Shown here piece by piece: positions 22,232-35,669 of a stretch of 64,000 bases of DNA. Origin of the DNA: Chaetorhynchus papuensis (taxonomy: Eukaryota > Chordata > Aves > Passeriformes > Rhipiduridae); the NCBI GenBank assembly GCA_013396525.1, contig VWYX01001265.1:145548-209547 (forward strand), written 5' to 3'. The first letter of the stretch is position 1, and every line of letters starts with the position of its first letter. Made by a program: the position numbers and the translations under genes. The notes beneath the pieces are model-generated. The model was given only the letters and a program-made list of their open reading frames with translations, ran no database searches and was not told where the DNA came from.

Positions 22232-25200
22232 GCGCTGCTGCCGGGTTTGCAGCACCACCTGCTGCCGGCGGAGCCGCTGCTGCCGGGGAGGCAGCTGAGT
22301 TCTGAAATCCCTGCGAGGTTTGCCGTCTCCGTATGGGTTTTTTTCTGTTGTGTAGCAGCAGAGGAAGGAACAAATTTGCTGCTTAGTTTACCTGCGAATC
22401 CTAAAATCCAGATGCTTGTCACCGCAGGGCCCGAGCAAAGGTGCAGCGAGGCGTGAACGTGGGATGATAATGGAACAAGCAGTGCCGACTCCTCGGAATT
22501 TGCACTCGGAATATTAACACCCTCACAGTCCTCGCTAGACCCAGCCCTTCATTCTCCCCTGTGCCATATGCTGGTTTGTGATGGCTTTTCCACAGATAAA
22601 ACCCTCCTGTAGCCCCAGCTATCCGAATTCCCTTGGCTCAGGATGCAGCTAATGGGGTCGGTGACCAGAAGGAAGCGTATTTGGGGCACTGGAAAGGAAA
22701 AGCAAGGGGGGGAAGCGTCCTTGCTCGCTGCTGGGGACATAATTGGGTGGGGTTTGTCACATGTGAAAGGCTGCAGGTGTCCCAGGGGCCAGTCTCCTGT
22801 GCTGAAGCATTAAACATCACCACAAAAGCTGCCTGGGCATGTCAAACGCTCCCCGTTTGCAGCAGGCTCTGTCCCAACTGCTGGGGGACCAAAGCAGCAT
22901 GACAGGACCTGGCACTGCAGGCAGTGCAGCAGCAAAACCCAGATTGCCTTTCCAGGGCTGCACTCCTGCTGCTTTTAGGGTTTTATAGTGACCTGTTCAA
23001 ATACCAACAGAATACCAAATGTCCCCAAATTGTTCCGTGCACTGGAACAAGCGTGGGGGGAATGGAGTGTGTGGATGCATTTCCTCTCTTTTTTTTTTTC
23101 CTTTTGTTTTCACCTACTTTCCATCCTCTGTGACTTTTGTTGTGATGGAACTGAGCGTTGACATCCACTTCTCTGCAAGCTATGCCCTTCTTCCCATAAA
23201 GTCCCAGAGCCTGGATATCTGCATTTCCTTTCTTCCCAGGCTTTTTTCTGTCCTGGTGGAGTAGTTGTGCTGTGCAAAGCCATTCGATTGTGCATTCTGC
23301 CTTATTTGTGAAGGCAGCCCTGCCTCCCAGAGTGGCCGTAACTTGGTGCTGTGCCACAAGACACGGATGGATCCCCTGGCACAGGAGGGAAGGAGCGAGC
23401 TGTACTCGCTGAGGTCAGGAATTTGGGTATGAAAGAGACGGGACAAAAGAAAATCTGCGTTTGCTGGAACAGGAGGGACCTCGTGGGGCATTGGGACATC
23501 AAAGAGGCAGCTGTGAGGGACATGAGGAGGTTACAAAGAGGAAGGTACCTCTTGGATATGAGGTTAGAGAAAGAGATGAGAAGCAAGAGAGGGGTTTTAA
23601 TCACTGCTCGTTGCTGCGTGTCTGATGCAGCTCCCAGATGCCTCCCCAAGCTCTGTGGATCCATCAGCAGAGACATCGCAGCTCTCAAGGAGAAGGTGAT
23701 GATTTACTCCCAACTTTTGGGCTGGCCTGGCAGCAGCAGCCACCCCCTGGACGTTCTCCTACCCCTTTTCCCCACAGTCCCTTCCCCTTTCCTCGCCTGT
23801 GTCTGCTGAAGAAGCAGGTGCTGCTCTCCCTTATCTAATTCATGGATGCTTTTTTTTCCCCATTTTCTTAAAATCAAGCTGTGGTTAGTGATAAAGCCTG
23901 ACAGGCCTCCCTGCCCTGCTGGGCACACAGAGTGCTCCTCCCTCCAAAAAGCAGCACTTGGCTCCTTCCTGGACTTCTGGAAAAGGTTCATCTCCTGTGA
24001 AAAGCCAGTGACAACAGGTGATGGAGTAGCTGCATTCAGAACCAAAGGGCTGCAGTTTGTTTTGCCCATGTCCTGTCTCCAGAATCCCTGGAATCAGTTG
24101 TTTCACTACAAGCACCCAGAAAGGATGGAGCTTTTTGTCCTGATGACAGTGAGGGGATGTCACTTCAGAGACTGTGAGAAAATCAGTAGTTTTCAGACCC
24201 TTCCATTTATTTAAAGTCTTGAGTTAATTAATGAAAATCTGTGGTAGCCCTGTTAAGAAAGGTGAGGATTCTTTTCCTTCTCCTGAAATTGGCCAGAGGA
24301 CCATCAGCAAGGAGCTGAGGGCACTAGAGGGAAACTGAGGCACGGAGAAAGCCACACCTGGTCTCAGAAACCTCCACTTGTGTGTCTCTGAATAAGTTCA
24401 CAGAAATGCTGTTTTCACCTATTCCCAGATTTTCTAACAGCAGAAAGATGGGAAATGTGGTGAAGCTTCTGTCTTCCCAGGTAACGCTTTCAGATCCAAA
24501 CAGTTCAGCAAAGTCTTCAGCTTCCTGAATGCTCATTTGAACTGAGCTCTGAGGGGTTGGAGCTTCGTGGAGGGAAGAGAAATGGGCTTTGTTCTCGGCA
24601 CTGAAAGCATTTGGGGCAGGGAAGTTCCGTTTCCAACCTGGATGTGGAAGGGCTGATCGTGGCTTTGATCTCTGAGCTGCCCACAGCCTGGCTGCTGGGA
24701 GCCTGGCTTATCTCTGTGATAAGGGACAGCCTCACCTTGGACTGTGACAGGAGAGAGCTAAGAGGGAGTAAGAAAAGCTTCAGAACAGCCATAAACTGGA
24801 GAATTCTTTCCGACAGGGCTCATTTTCCTCTTGGTCTGAACGCAGGTGACAAAAGCAAATTGGTTTCAAAACACTGATAGTAATTAGGCTGATTTTATTG
24901 GAATTTATAGAAGGAATTGTTTCGAATTGTGACTCATTTATGTGAACTCCGTGATTTCTAACACGTGCTGGTCCTTAATTCCCAACCCATCCTGTGGCTT
25001 GTGGGAGGTGATTCTGGGACTCTGGATTCATCCCAACCATGTGTTTGGCAGTAATGCACTGACTGCCTCCTGATGGGAGCAGTTTTTCCTCCTGGATTTT
25101 GTTGAAGCAAGTATTAAAAGCCTTGGGATAAATGAAGCTTTGAAGGACATGACATTGCCCATGGCTTGGGCATAGGGATGGTTCCCTGCTCCTCTGGGTG

Positions 25201-28149
25201 GAAGAACAATGGGCTGGTGTAAAGTGGGATTTAGCCAAGGATTCCAGGAATTAGGGTCCAAAAATCTACAAATTCCTTAGAAACCCATCTGGGGCTCGTA
25301 TCCAGATTTGTCACTGGCTGGCTCTGCTACCTGGAGGGAAAATTGTGTGTTTGGGGAAGATGCCTCTCCCTTTGATTCAGGAGGACATCCCAACCCTGTC
25401 CTCTGCTCTTTGAGCTGATGGAAATTGCAGTTCCCGGTGAGCTGTGCTCCTGGAACAACGAGGGATAAAATGCCAATTTGGGGACCGTGGTGTGGGTACT
25501 GGGGCAGTTCTTTTCTTCCAACATTCCATAAAGGGGCTCTCATCCCTCCATAATGGGTTTGAGGGCAGGCATGCTGGCAGCAAGCTGTCATCGTTTCACC
25601 CAGAACTTCCCCAGTGAGATCTCAGCCTTCTCATCTCAGAAATCCCCGGAAGGCTTCCGGTCTGGAATAAACCTGGAAGCCAAAAGTGAGTTTATGTGCC
25701 TGAGTGCTTTATGGTTGCTGCTCCCAGCCACATAAACATTAATAAATCCACTGTCCTCTTCCCATCAAAACAATAACCTGCCCGCAAACTTGATGGCTTC
25801 TTGGCTCTGCTGTATCTGAGTTTATATTCCGGGTTTTTTAGTAGCTGCTCAGTGAGTTATAGTCTGACTCCAATTCCCTCCTCCCTTTGTTGGGCTGGGA
25901 TGTTCGTTTGGATGCCCTCGGATACAAATGTTTGCACTCAAGCTCTTGTAGGATGGGTTCAGAGCAGCTTTTAAATGCTGAGAACATCTCCGAGCATCCT
26001 TGGGTGGAACGTGTTCCGAACGAGTGAGATGCACCCGTGTGAACAAATTTACAAATAATGGCACCTGCTCTGCCAGGTGTTTTGTTTTCCTGCCGTAGTG
26101 GAAATCCTGTCTGACAGATCCTGAGGAGGAACCTGCTGAAGAAGTAATTGCACAACAATACAGAGGATTTGCACTGACGGAAGCCTCTGGTAATTAAAGC
26201 AGCCGGGCTATCAGCCAAAGAGCAAAGTGTGGAAAGATAAGCTCTGCCTCCCTTAGTGAGCAGAAAGGAGGTATTTCCAATAATCCCCTGGGATCACAGC
26301 CCGTGCATTTCCAGCACTTTCCTCTTCTCTGCCTCTCCGTTGTGCGTTTCTCTGTCTCCAGGATGTTGCCGTGTTTTCCTCCCATGCCGTGGCCTGGTGC
26401 TGCACGGCTCGGATGCCTTGGCAAGGGGAGGAGACCTCAGGGATGCTCCGGAGCCGCCTCCTGGCTCTTCCATCTCCTGTCTCACAGATGAGATGTGACA
26501 GCCCTTCTCAGATCCACCGCTCAGCTCCCAGTCCCTTTGCTGCCAGACTTCTCAGCACGGAGCAGGGCACTGGTGATGTGCCTTTTCCTGGGAAATGGGG
26601 ACTGCAGGAATTAGCTGGCGATGGGCTGAGGGAGATCTGGGCTTTCATACTTTAGAGGCTTTGGGGTTTTGCTTGTTTATTGAAATCAGGTCAGGGAGTT
26701 GCAGTCTGTGAGTGGTTCCTGGGCTCTTGTGTGGCTGTTCCAGGCTCTCGTTTGGCTCTTCCAAGGGTAACAAGGAGCTTTTTCCTGGCCTGACACACCT
26801 CTGAGTGCTCCGCTGGGGGCACAGCTGGGGAAGTCAGGCAGGCAGGGAAACGGAGTATTTTTGCCAAAACAAGGCCAGGCTTTCCCAGTCAGTTCCTTGT
26901 GCAGCTCTGCCCTGCCTGGTGCAGTGCCAGCTTCCCTGCGAGTCCCAAAACAGATCCAGGACATGGGAGCCAGTTCAGGGCAGTGGTCACTCTAACCTGG
27001 CTGCTCCTCTCTGCTCCAGGGATGGGCCAGGGTGCTGCAAGGATCTGCAGCTGGCTGAGCCAAACTCCTGCTGAATCCCAGGGTCTGAGTTGGGTCAGAA
27101 GGGTGGGATCTGTTCCCGGGCTCGCTGACAGTGCTCACATCCATTCCTGAGCTGTTGGGATTTACCAGTCTGGGAAGCTTTTGCTACCCACAGGTGGTTT
27201 GAATCCCTCATCCCTGAGCTCCAGGCAGTACCACTCCACCTTTTGGATGGAGTTAAAAGCTGCTGCCTGCCCTCCTTCTGTCTCTTTGCATGTTCTCTTG
27301 CTCGACAGTGATCCCAAATGGCATCTCTGTGTTGTACGTGATATTAGCAAAGTGGGTTCAGCACAGGCAGCGTGAGGAAGGTGTCCCCATTTCATCAGAA
27401 CACGCTCCTGGACCTTGTCTGAGGAGAGCTCAGCCACCAGGGTTGGATGGAGACACGGAGCCAGACACAGGATGCTGGAGAGATGGCGAGGTCACCGTGG
27501 GAAGCACTTTCCCCTTGGGCTGAGTTTTAGAGTGCAAATAAAAATTCATCAGGGATGGGAATGGGCGAGCTGATTCCAGCCTGTTGTTTTTTCCTGGATT
27601 CAGTGATACAGAGCTGGGCTTCTCCAGCCTGGAATTCCTGGCTCTCAGCCTCATCCATCCAACACTTCTGTTTCACCACCTCGCTGGCGCTGCGCTGTCA
27701 GGCGTTGGGTGAAATTCATCAGGTTTTGTGACTTTGAATCTAAAAGGGCAACATTCCTACTGTGTAGGACCAACCTCTGAAGATCCTCCTGCAGGCTTTT
27801 TCCATCCCGAGATCTCTGAGTTGTTTGGAGGGATTCCTCAATGGAACAGCTGCCCTGTGAGATTAGGGAAGGGTGGATGGCACTGGTTTGTTAAAATGCT
27901 GCCACATCAGCTCGGGACACGCCAGGGCTATCATTATCCAGAGCTTTAGAAGGAAAGCTGATGTATCCAGCGACCTCTGTGCTGTTAAAATTCCCACTAA
28001 AGCAGCCAAGGGCTATTTGGAGAGGGAGAAGAGACACAGAGGATGAAGTTCAGAGTTGACAAATAATAATGTATGCGTGCCCTGCTTGTGCTGAATCCAT
28101 GCTGGGGACACTCCTGCCGCCATCCATCATCTCCCTGGGGTGTTTCAGC

Positions 28150-28562
28150 TCTGGGAGCGTGTCCAGGGAAGGGAACGGAGCTGGGGAAGGGGCTGGAGCA
28201 CCAGGAGGGGCTGAGGGAGCTGGGAAAGGGGCTCAGCCTGGAGAAAAGGAGGCTCAGGGAGGACCTTGTGGCTCTGCTCAACTCCCTGACAGGAGGGGGC
28301 AGCCAGGGCAGGGGTCGGGCTTTGCTCGCAGGGAACAGGGACAGGAGGAGAGGGAACGGCCTCAAGCTGTGCCAGGGGAGGGTCAGGGTGGACATCAGGA
28401 GGGATTTCTCCATGGAAAGGCATTGGAACTGCCCAGGGAGGTTTGGAGTCCCCATCCCTGGAGGTGTTTTTAAAGCGTGTGGATGTGCTGGGTGGGGATC
28501 GTGGGTTACTGGTTAGATTTGGTCACCTCAGATCTCTCCAGCCTTAGTGATTCTGTGATTCC
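28150..28562 (+). mobile_element. CR1 LINE 3'-end fragment (second subtype)
   Basis: GTGTCCAGGGAAGGGAACGG, CTCAGCCTGGAGAAAAGGAG, GGTCAGGGTGGACATCAGG and a TGATTCTGTGATTCC tail. It belongs to the same subtype as the copy at 60890-61352. Confidence 0.93.
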
Positions 28563-31246
28563 ACCACCACACCTTTGGGAATTGCCTATTCCACTGCAAA
28601 AACCCCCCCTGCCAAACTAAACATTTGGGTTTTCAGTATCAAAACCCTCAAAAGAGCGAGTGCTGTCTTCTTCAAATGACTTTCCCTGGCTTCACAGCAA
28701 AGAGCAGCTCGTAAATCTGGCTCGTGATCCCAGAGCTGCCACTGGAAGTTGGATCATGAGCTCTGCACTCCGCGGTTTTTCCCTGCGAGCTTTCACGGAA
28801 AGCACACAGAGGAATTTCGGGAAGTTGGGAAGGGAATGAGCTGCAGCAGTGGAGGTATTGGAACACGACAGCCTGTTATCCCAGGGACCTTCTTTGAGCC
28901 AAACAATTACACTTAATTGTAAAATAAATCTAATTGGACAACCGGCTCCATGTGCATCTCTAATTGCACAGCCACTAACAGCAACACACAGAGAATAAAA
29001 ATAAGTATCTGGGTCCCTTTCATGTTAAAACGAGCATCCTTCTCCTTTTCGCTTCTCTGGGAAGACATGACAGCTGCTCCTGTATGAAAATGAATAAATA
29101 ATCAGTTTTATTTGTATCTCAAGCTGTTTTCTCCTCTCGGAGATGAGCGACCCACTGATCTCAGCTGAGGAGTTTAAAGGGAGACCAAGTGTTTGCACAT
29201 TTTCTGTGCGTGGACACAGCACCAGTTTAAGAAAAGCCTTTCCTTGGTGTCTTCCTGTGTGGTTTTGTTCTCAGCGGGGGATAATTTATGCCGGGTTTTA
29301 TGTTGCATTATTTAATTACGCGTATTTTAAAAATGCATCTGTTTTGCCAATTTATATTCGGCGTGCGCTGCCTTTGGATGGCTTTGGAGCTAAATACCCT
29401 TCTCATACCTCTGGAGATGAGTCTTAAAATAGTCCATAAATCCTTTTAATTCAGATTTTGAAAAGGCTTTAAGCCGGAGGTAGCAAAGCCGGGGGTTCAG
29501 GGCATAAAGGAGGGGCTGTAGCTGTTTCAAGGTGAAGAGGAGGGAGCAGGGAATAATTAATACATGAGAAGGGGAAAACAGTAACTTCCCGCTCCATCTT
29601 TACAAGGGGAGATTAAAGGGAAAACAAGAAGGTGAAGAATTGCCAGGGGAAAGCGCTGTAAAAACCAGGGGTAGCTCCTCAGGCGATGCACGACTGAGGA
29701 AACATCCTGCTTGTCTCAGGTTTGGGGTGGGTGCTCACACAAATGGATGGTTTTGATTATCAAATCCAGCAACAGAGCAGATTCCAGAGGATTTCTATGG
29801 GGATGGGTGAGGACTGATGTCCCCCTTCCCCACCCACAGCTCCATCCACACCAAGCATGTCCTGGGACTCATCCAGTCCTGGACCAAAGGTGGGAGCCAG
29901 CTGGGAATGGTGAGGGTGGTTGGTGGGGGGAGACAAGGCAGGAGAGGAGCTCATTCCCTCCTGGCTGTGCCTGGAGTGCAGGAGGATCCCCACATCCTGG
30001 CTCTCCCTCAGGATGGCTCTGGATGTGGAAACAGGGTTCCTTTAGGAGCTCAGGTCACAGCTATTCCCATTTATTGATACATCAGGATGTGAGTGTGTTA
30101 ACCCCAGGGTAACACCCAAATATCACTGAACAAACACCTCAACGCTGCTTTTTCTGCCTCTGGGATTTCGCCTCTGCGTCCCCAGTGTTTTAAACATCAA
30201 TTATCCCAAACACAGCCAAAAGAACATCCATGTTTTCTACAAAATGCCAGCCTGCTCAGATCTGGCAGCGTGTCTGGAAGGAGCTTTGACACCCCGCTCA
30301 CACAGTGTCCAAGTGCAGGGCAGCAATTCCCGCTGGATTTGCAGCTCATCGGGAGCTGTCACAAACACCCTGGAGTCCTGTGCTGTGCTGGACTCATCTC
30401 CTCGAGTTTTTGGGTTTGTGTTGGGAGAAAGAGCTTGGCTGTGGGGAGGAAAGGCATCATCCCAGGGGCTTGGCTGTGCTGGAAATGCCGTGCTGGCATC
30501 CCATCTCCTCCCTGCCCACGCAGCTCCTGGCAGCGTGCCGGGAGCAGCCTCGCGCTGCATCGAGTGAGGCCGGGTTATTTCACTTCTCACGAAATCAAGA
30601 ACTGCTGGCTGAGCCAAAGGCCTGGATCTGTGCTTCTGGCTTTGGAAAGCAGGATGCTGGCCAGTAGGAGCTGGATGAATTTCTGTCCTCTGAGGGTTTT
30701 CTCGTGGTGGGAGTTGAGGTTGGCAGGAGGGAAAGGGTTCTGCGTGGGCAGGGCAGGACGCCGGCGCCGCTGGGTGTGATGCTGCGCTTGGAAGTCTTCA
30801 ATAAGCACCACGGTGGTTGTCCTTGGTAGGGGCAGCCAAGCAGATCTGAGGTCTGGGCTGAGAGCCACGGTGATCCTGCCAGCTTTTGTGGAGCAGCTCA
30901 GCTTGCCCAGGAGCAGGTAGTGATAAAACACTGAGAAAATCGAGTTAAAAATGCGGCCTTGGTCGGACTCGCGGGATTTGCTCCAACGTCAGCTCACTGG
31001 GAATGGGCTGCAGAGATTTTGGGTGGCACCACAGCAGCTGCTTTGGCTTCTCCTTGGCACCTGTCCTGGCAGAGGGCCTGGCTGCTTGTCATGCCCGGGA
31101 TCAGCCTCTTCTCTCCTATGGAATGAGAGGAGGTAACACAGAGCTCAGAGACATCAGGATCAAAGTCATCAAAGCAAAGGGAACCTCAGGTGTGTAGTTC
31201 CCATATGGAGCCTTATCCAGTGCCAAAATTCCTGCTGCAGCCAGGA

Positions 31247-31470
31247 TGTCACAGAATCATTCAGGTTGGAAAAGTCCTCCAGGGCCATCGAGTCCAAGCT
31301 GTGCCACATCCCCACCTTGTCCCCAGCCCAGAGCACTGAGTGCCACCTCCAGTAATTCCTTGGGCACCTCCAGGGATGGGCACTCCAAACCTCTCTGGGC
31401 AGCCCCTCCCAATGCCTGGCCACCCTTTCCATGAAGAAATTCCTCCCATTACCCAACCTGAGGCCGTGTG
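31247..31470 (-). mobile_element. CR1 LINE 3'-end fragment
   Basis: GTCACAGAATCATTCAGG, AAAGTCCTCCAGGGCCATCG, AACCTCTCTGGGCAGCCCC and ATGAAGAAATTCCTCC in antisense orientation. Confidence 0.9.
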
Positions 31471-33949
31471 CTTTGTCCCTGCCTGACATCTCACATTTGT
31501 CGCTTGGCTCAGTGCAAATTCGTTCTGACAGCTTCGCTTCCAAAAAATTCCACAGCTTCCTGGAGGATGCTGTTTGGTGGGACCAGGCAGAGTTCTCCTC
31601 TTGCTCATCCCCATCTCTGGCTGCATTTGCAGAGCAACAAGTGCCAGTCTGACCTCACACCTCGGCTGCAGAGGGAGCGGCAATGGAGTTGGCCGTGGTT
31701 ATGAAGGATGTGATTTATCCCGTTTATGGATCTGCACACCCTTCCCTTCCCTCCTTCCAGGGAGCCTGGCAAATAATCCCAGCACTTGTGCCTGAGGTGT
31801 AGAGGGAAGGGACCCTGGTGTATCTCAGTCTGTGAGTCTCAAGTGCTGATCCAGGCAACTTTCTTAATCAAAAGATGCCTGACTTTGGCCAAACTAGGAG
31901 TTGAAAATAGATGTATGTGACAGTGTGGCTTCAAGGGTACTTGGAACTCGTTATTCCCTTTTCCTAGAGTTTGCCAGCTCCCCAAGTCCTCCAACAGAGC
32001 CCTCCCTGACCTCTATTAAGCCTAGACTGGCTGATTTTTAATTGATTTCTGTCCCCCATGGGAGAGCTGGAGAAGCCTTGGCTTCCCGTGTTCTTTCTGC
32101 AGAGAGGAAGGAGGATGGGAAGCTCAGCTGGGAACGAGGATATGGGATGTGGGCAGGATGAAGATCGTCATCTCCCACATGTGGCCGTCCTTGATGGGTG
32201 GGGACCACGGTGGCACCTCTGGAGCCAAGTCCCAGCTCTGGGCTGGTCACTCTGGTCACCCATGATCCGGGAGATGCGTTATCCCTTCCCTTCATGGAGA
32301 GGATCTGAATCCCTCCCGTTCCTCGGTGAAGCAAGGGGAGCGTGTGGTGTCCCCACCCCACTCTGCTCTCCACCCCCAGCCCATTTGGGTAGAATTGCTC
32401 ATCTTTGGGAAAGATGGAAACGGATCCTTCTCATTCACCGTCTCCCCAAATTATCCAGCTCTCCTCAGGGCGTCCTTCAGGCTTTTTGTCCCTCCCAGAG
32501 ACCTGACGTGAGCAGTGAGGCGCCCGGTTTCTTGCAGAGTTTGCTCCTTGCCCAGGAATCACCCTCAGTTCTCTAAATTGAGCTGTCAAAACTTCTCCAA
32601 GGGCACGGACGTTCCTCGTGTTTTCACCATCAAATTACACGTGACACTTCATTTAAAGCTCAAGCGTGAAGCCTCCCTAGGGAGGGGATTGCTGGAAGAT
32701 ATTGATTTTGCTGCCTTTTTTTTTGTGTTTATGTATAAAAACCTATTTTAAAGTATTGGTAAAAGGACATTATTGCTGGGCAGACTCTGGGTTTATGCTC
32801 TGCTGTAGTTTTCTGTAAGGTTTTTTAAGATCCATTTGTCCAACGTGTCTGCGAACAGCGAACACCGGGAGCAAATGGACTTCATGGAGCTGTGGGGTTT
32901 TGTGCTCCCTGAGTCAAGCAAATCCCACGTTGTGGGACTGAATCACCTTGAATTCATTTGCTAAAAAAAGAAGCAGCTTCTAGTGTGGTCTTTTGGGTGC
33001 TTGGAGGCATTTTAGATCTTGCATCTCATCTCCAAACTTGGCAAACTGCTCAGGAGGTTCATGGTTTCGAGCTCTGGGCCACTTAGCTGATGGCACAGTG
33101 TTTTAAAGAGGATTATTCCCAAAGAAAAGCCAAAAATAACCACAATAAAACAAGCAGGGCATGGTCTGGGGTGGTTTTGAGCCTGGAGGGGCTGGACTTC
33201 GGTGCAGGTCCCACCACTGGTGCTCTGCTCGGTGTTTGGAGCCCTCGCTGTGAGGGAAGGTGGTGTTTTGGTGATGGGTTGGGGTCTCTCTTGTTGTTCT
33301 CTGGCTGAATTCATGTCCTCCTCACTGTTTGAATCTCCTTGGAAAGGAGAAGTGCTGACTCCCCGTTCTGCCAGAGCCTTTCAGCTTTGCTGAGGGAACA
33401 TCTTTCCTTGGGTTTTGACAGAGCTCTTGGCTCGAGACCATTAAGGAACTTTTTCTGTGTCCTAAAGGCACCACAGAGCTCCCGGGGTGGGAATGCTGCG
33501 GGCTCACCTCTGGCCCTGCTTTTCCATAGCCCAGAGCTGCCCAGTTTGCTCACCTGCAGTGAATTGCTGGTGCTTTGGATGGCTCCTCATTGAAATATTC
33601 CACGTGTTCCTGGCGAATATTCCATCCCCTCCGGAGCTATCGACAGATGAAAGCTCCAGGACTGGCTTTCCATGGGAATTGAGTCATCCCAGCTGTCACG
33701 CAGATCCCCATACAAATATTTCCACTGTTAATGGTTTCAGCGTGGGCTTTTCTGTGGGATCAAATGGAATCTTATTTAATGGAGTTCTACCACCCTGAGC
33801 TTCGGTCTTTCCACCAGGCCGGGCTTAATTTTTAAATGGAGATTGCTGAGAACAGAGACAGGGAAGTGACTGGAGGGATTGAACGGGGTGGGAAATGTGG
33901 GATGGACAGAGTGACTTTGGATCAGCCAGGGGAGGCTGAAAGTGTAAGA

Positions 33950-34241
33950 GCAGGGGAAAGGATCCAGGGTGGATGGGGCTGTCAGGAATGGTGTGGAACT
34001 CTGTCAAGGGAGGGTTAGCGTGGATTTTAGGAAAAGGTTTTTCCCCAGAGGGTGTTTGGGCACTGGAACAGCTCCCCAGGGAATGGTGACATTCCCAAAG
34101 CTGCCAGAGCTCCAGGAGTGCTTGGACAACGCTCCCAGGGACGCACAGGGTGGGATTGTTGGGGTGTCTGTGCAGGGCCAGGGGTTGGCCTGGATGGCCC
34201 TGGTGTGTTCCTTGCAACTCCATGATTCTATTCCACGATTT
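33950..34241 (+). mobile_element. CR1 LINE 3'-end fragment (third subtype)
   Basis: GGAACTCTGTCAAGGGAGGG, GGGCACTGGAACAGCTCCCC, GGCCTGGATGGCCC and the tail CTCCATGATTCTATTCC. It ends about 170 bases upstream of EXTL3 coding exon 2. Confidence 0.88.
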
Positions 34242-34412
34242 TTGGAAGAGGGAGAGATTCAGTCGATTTTACAGGTGTGTGGCTGGGGATGAGGGGAATC
34301 TCTGGAGCTGGCGCTGGGCTGAGCCGATGCTTTGTGCCTGACAAGCATTCCCCGTCCCAGGGCCGCCACAGCTGGGCCCTGCAGCCCCATAAATGCCACT
34401 CCCACCCCACAG

Positions 34413-34540
34413 GTCGTCCGCACGGAGAAGAACAGCCTGAACAACCGCTTCCTGCCCTGGGACGAGATCGACACCGAGGCCATCCTGTCCATCGACGACG
34501 ACGCCCACCTGCGCCACGACGAGATCATGTTCGGCTTCCG
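34413..34540 (+). CDS. EXTL3: EXTL3 coding exon 2 (residues 717-759, DDD motif)
   Basis: This 128-base exon begins after CCCCACAG and ends CCG|GTGAGC in phase 2, splitting an Arg codon. It continues the GT64 domain with VVRTEKNSLNNRF and then SIDDDAHL. The acidic triplet at residues 744-746 is the DxD-type motif that binds Mn2+ and the UDP-sugar in this family. The exon is squeezed between transposable elements: a CR1 fragment ends about 170 bases before it, and an antisense LTR starts 95 bases after it. Confidence 0.96.
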
Positions 34541-34635
34541 GTGAGCTGAGCGCCCTCCCCACGGCCCCTGGGCACAAACTGCTCCTCCCCACGGCCAGGA
34601 GCTGCTCAGGGGCACACTTCGGTGAATTATTAAAC

Positions 34636-35257
34636 TGTGGATAAAGATCTAATATCGATATCCACCTGGGACGGACAAAGACTCTCTAACTTGTTAAGGT
34701 TAGAAAGTGGATGTTTATTCCAGCGCTGGAGAGCTGCAGGGATAGCTCCCAAATATACAGCTCTGAAGCAACAATGCAACACAGGACTTATTTATCTAAT
34801 ACAGATCCATATTCATAGCATAGACGCCTCCCATTCCCCGCTTTGTATGGCAATTAGCAACAAGTCATTAAGCATGCGCAATTCTTGCAATGGAATTGGG
34901 TCAGTGGTCGTGAAATGGGTTGGAGGGCGGATTTTGAGGAAGTAAAACTTGTCTTCCTCTCTTTGACCTTCTTGCCTCTCTGGTTTTTGACAATACATTT
35001 GACCTTGGAAGACTCCCAGCTCTCCCTTCCATTGCTTTTGAATAGGTTGCATCTAGGCAGAATTTGTAACTGTCTAGGCTCTCCTTTGAATTTCTTTTTC
35101 TAAGATTATTAATTGCCCATTCTAAGCACAGCTGAGTAAATATCAGATAATCAAAGCCTATCCTACACTTAATCATTAATTTCTTTCCAGCTAAGTTCTG
35201 TGTCTTTTCTATTCTAGTTGATTTCAACAAAACCAACTTTTACCTAAAATCTCCACA
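34636..35257 (-). mobile_element. Solo LTR of an endogenous retrovirus, antisense to EXTL3
   Basis: This 622-base block has perfect six-base inverted ends, TGTGGA and TCCACA, the TG...CA form of retroviral LTRs. Read on the minus strand it has AATAAA at 34719-34714, about 78 bases before its end, followed by the CATCCACTTTCTAAC stretch and GAGAGTCTTTGTCCG. This layout (U3, poly(A) signal, short R-U5) fits avian ERV LTRs. No internal retroviral genes flank it, and no exact target-site duplication is visible. It starts 95 bases after the donor of EXTL3 coding exon 2. Confidence 0.75.
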
Positions 35258-35669
35258 TTTAAGTGTCTAAAAGAAAACCCTATGTTTCATAGGGCTGGCA
35301 CATCCCTTCCTGTGGCTTCCCAACTCCGTGCCCTGGAGAAACACGAGCTGACGGGGTGGGGAAGCTGATCCCAGGTTGTCCAGGAAACCCCATTTCCCAC
35401 ACTGCTCAACCCAACTCTTCAGCTCTTGCCGTGCTGGTAACGCTCCCTGAATGGTTTTGTGGCGTCCTGGGGCGGACAGAGACCGGAGAACAAATCCCAG
35501 AGGCCGCTGCACTCCATCCGTGTGCCACAGGCAAGGCTGGGATGCTCTGGGCTGCCCCAGCACCTGATGCTCCCGTGCTGGTGGTGGCTGCCACCCTCTG
35601 CTCCGTGTGACTCTGGGGTGTGATGGTTCTCTGGGCATTTCCTCCTGCAGAGCAGGCAGAGGGAGGTGG

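Larger units (their letters stand above)
16647..34412 (+). other. EXTL3: EXTL3 intron between coding exons 1 and 2
   Basis: A 17.8 kb GT-AG intron. It contains five CR1 fragments, one probable LTR and a 29-bp triplicate. Two AT-rich stretches look unlike the rest (about 17330-17900 and 28880-29470). No nested gene on either strand is supported. Confidence 0.85.

Noticed and set aside
29143..29427. 94-codon frame with some hydrophobic segments
   Set aside because: It falls in the AT-rich intronic block, resembles no family, and has no flanking splice or poly(A) support.
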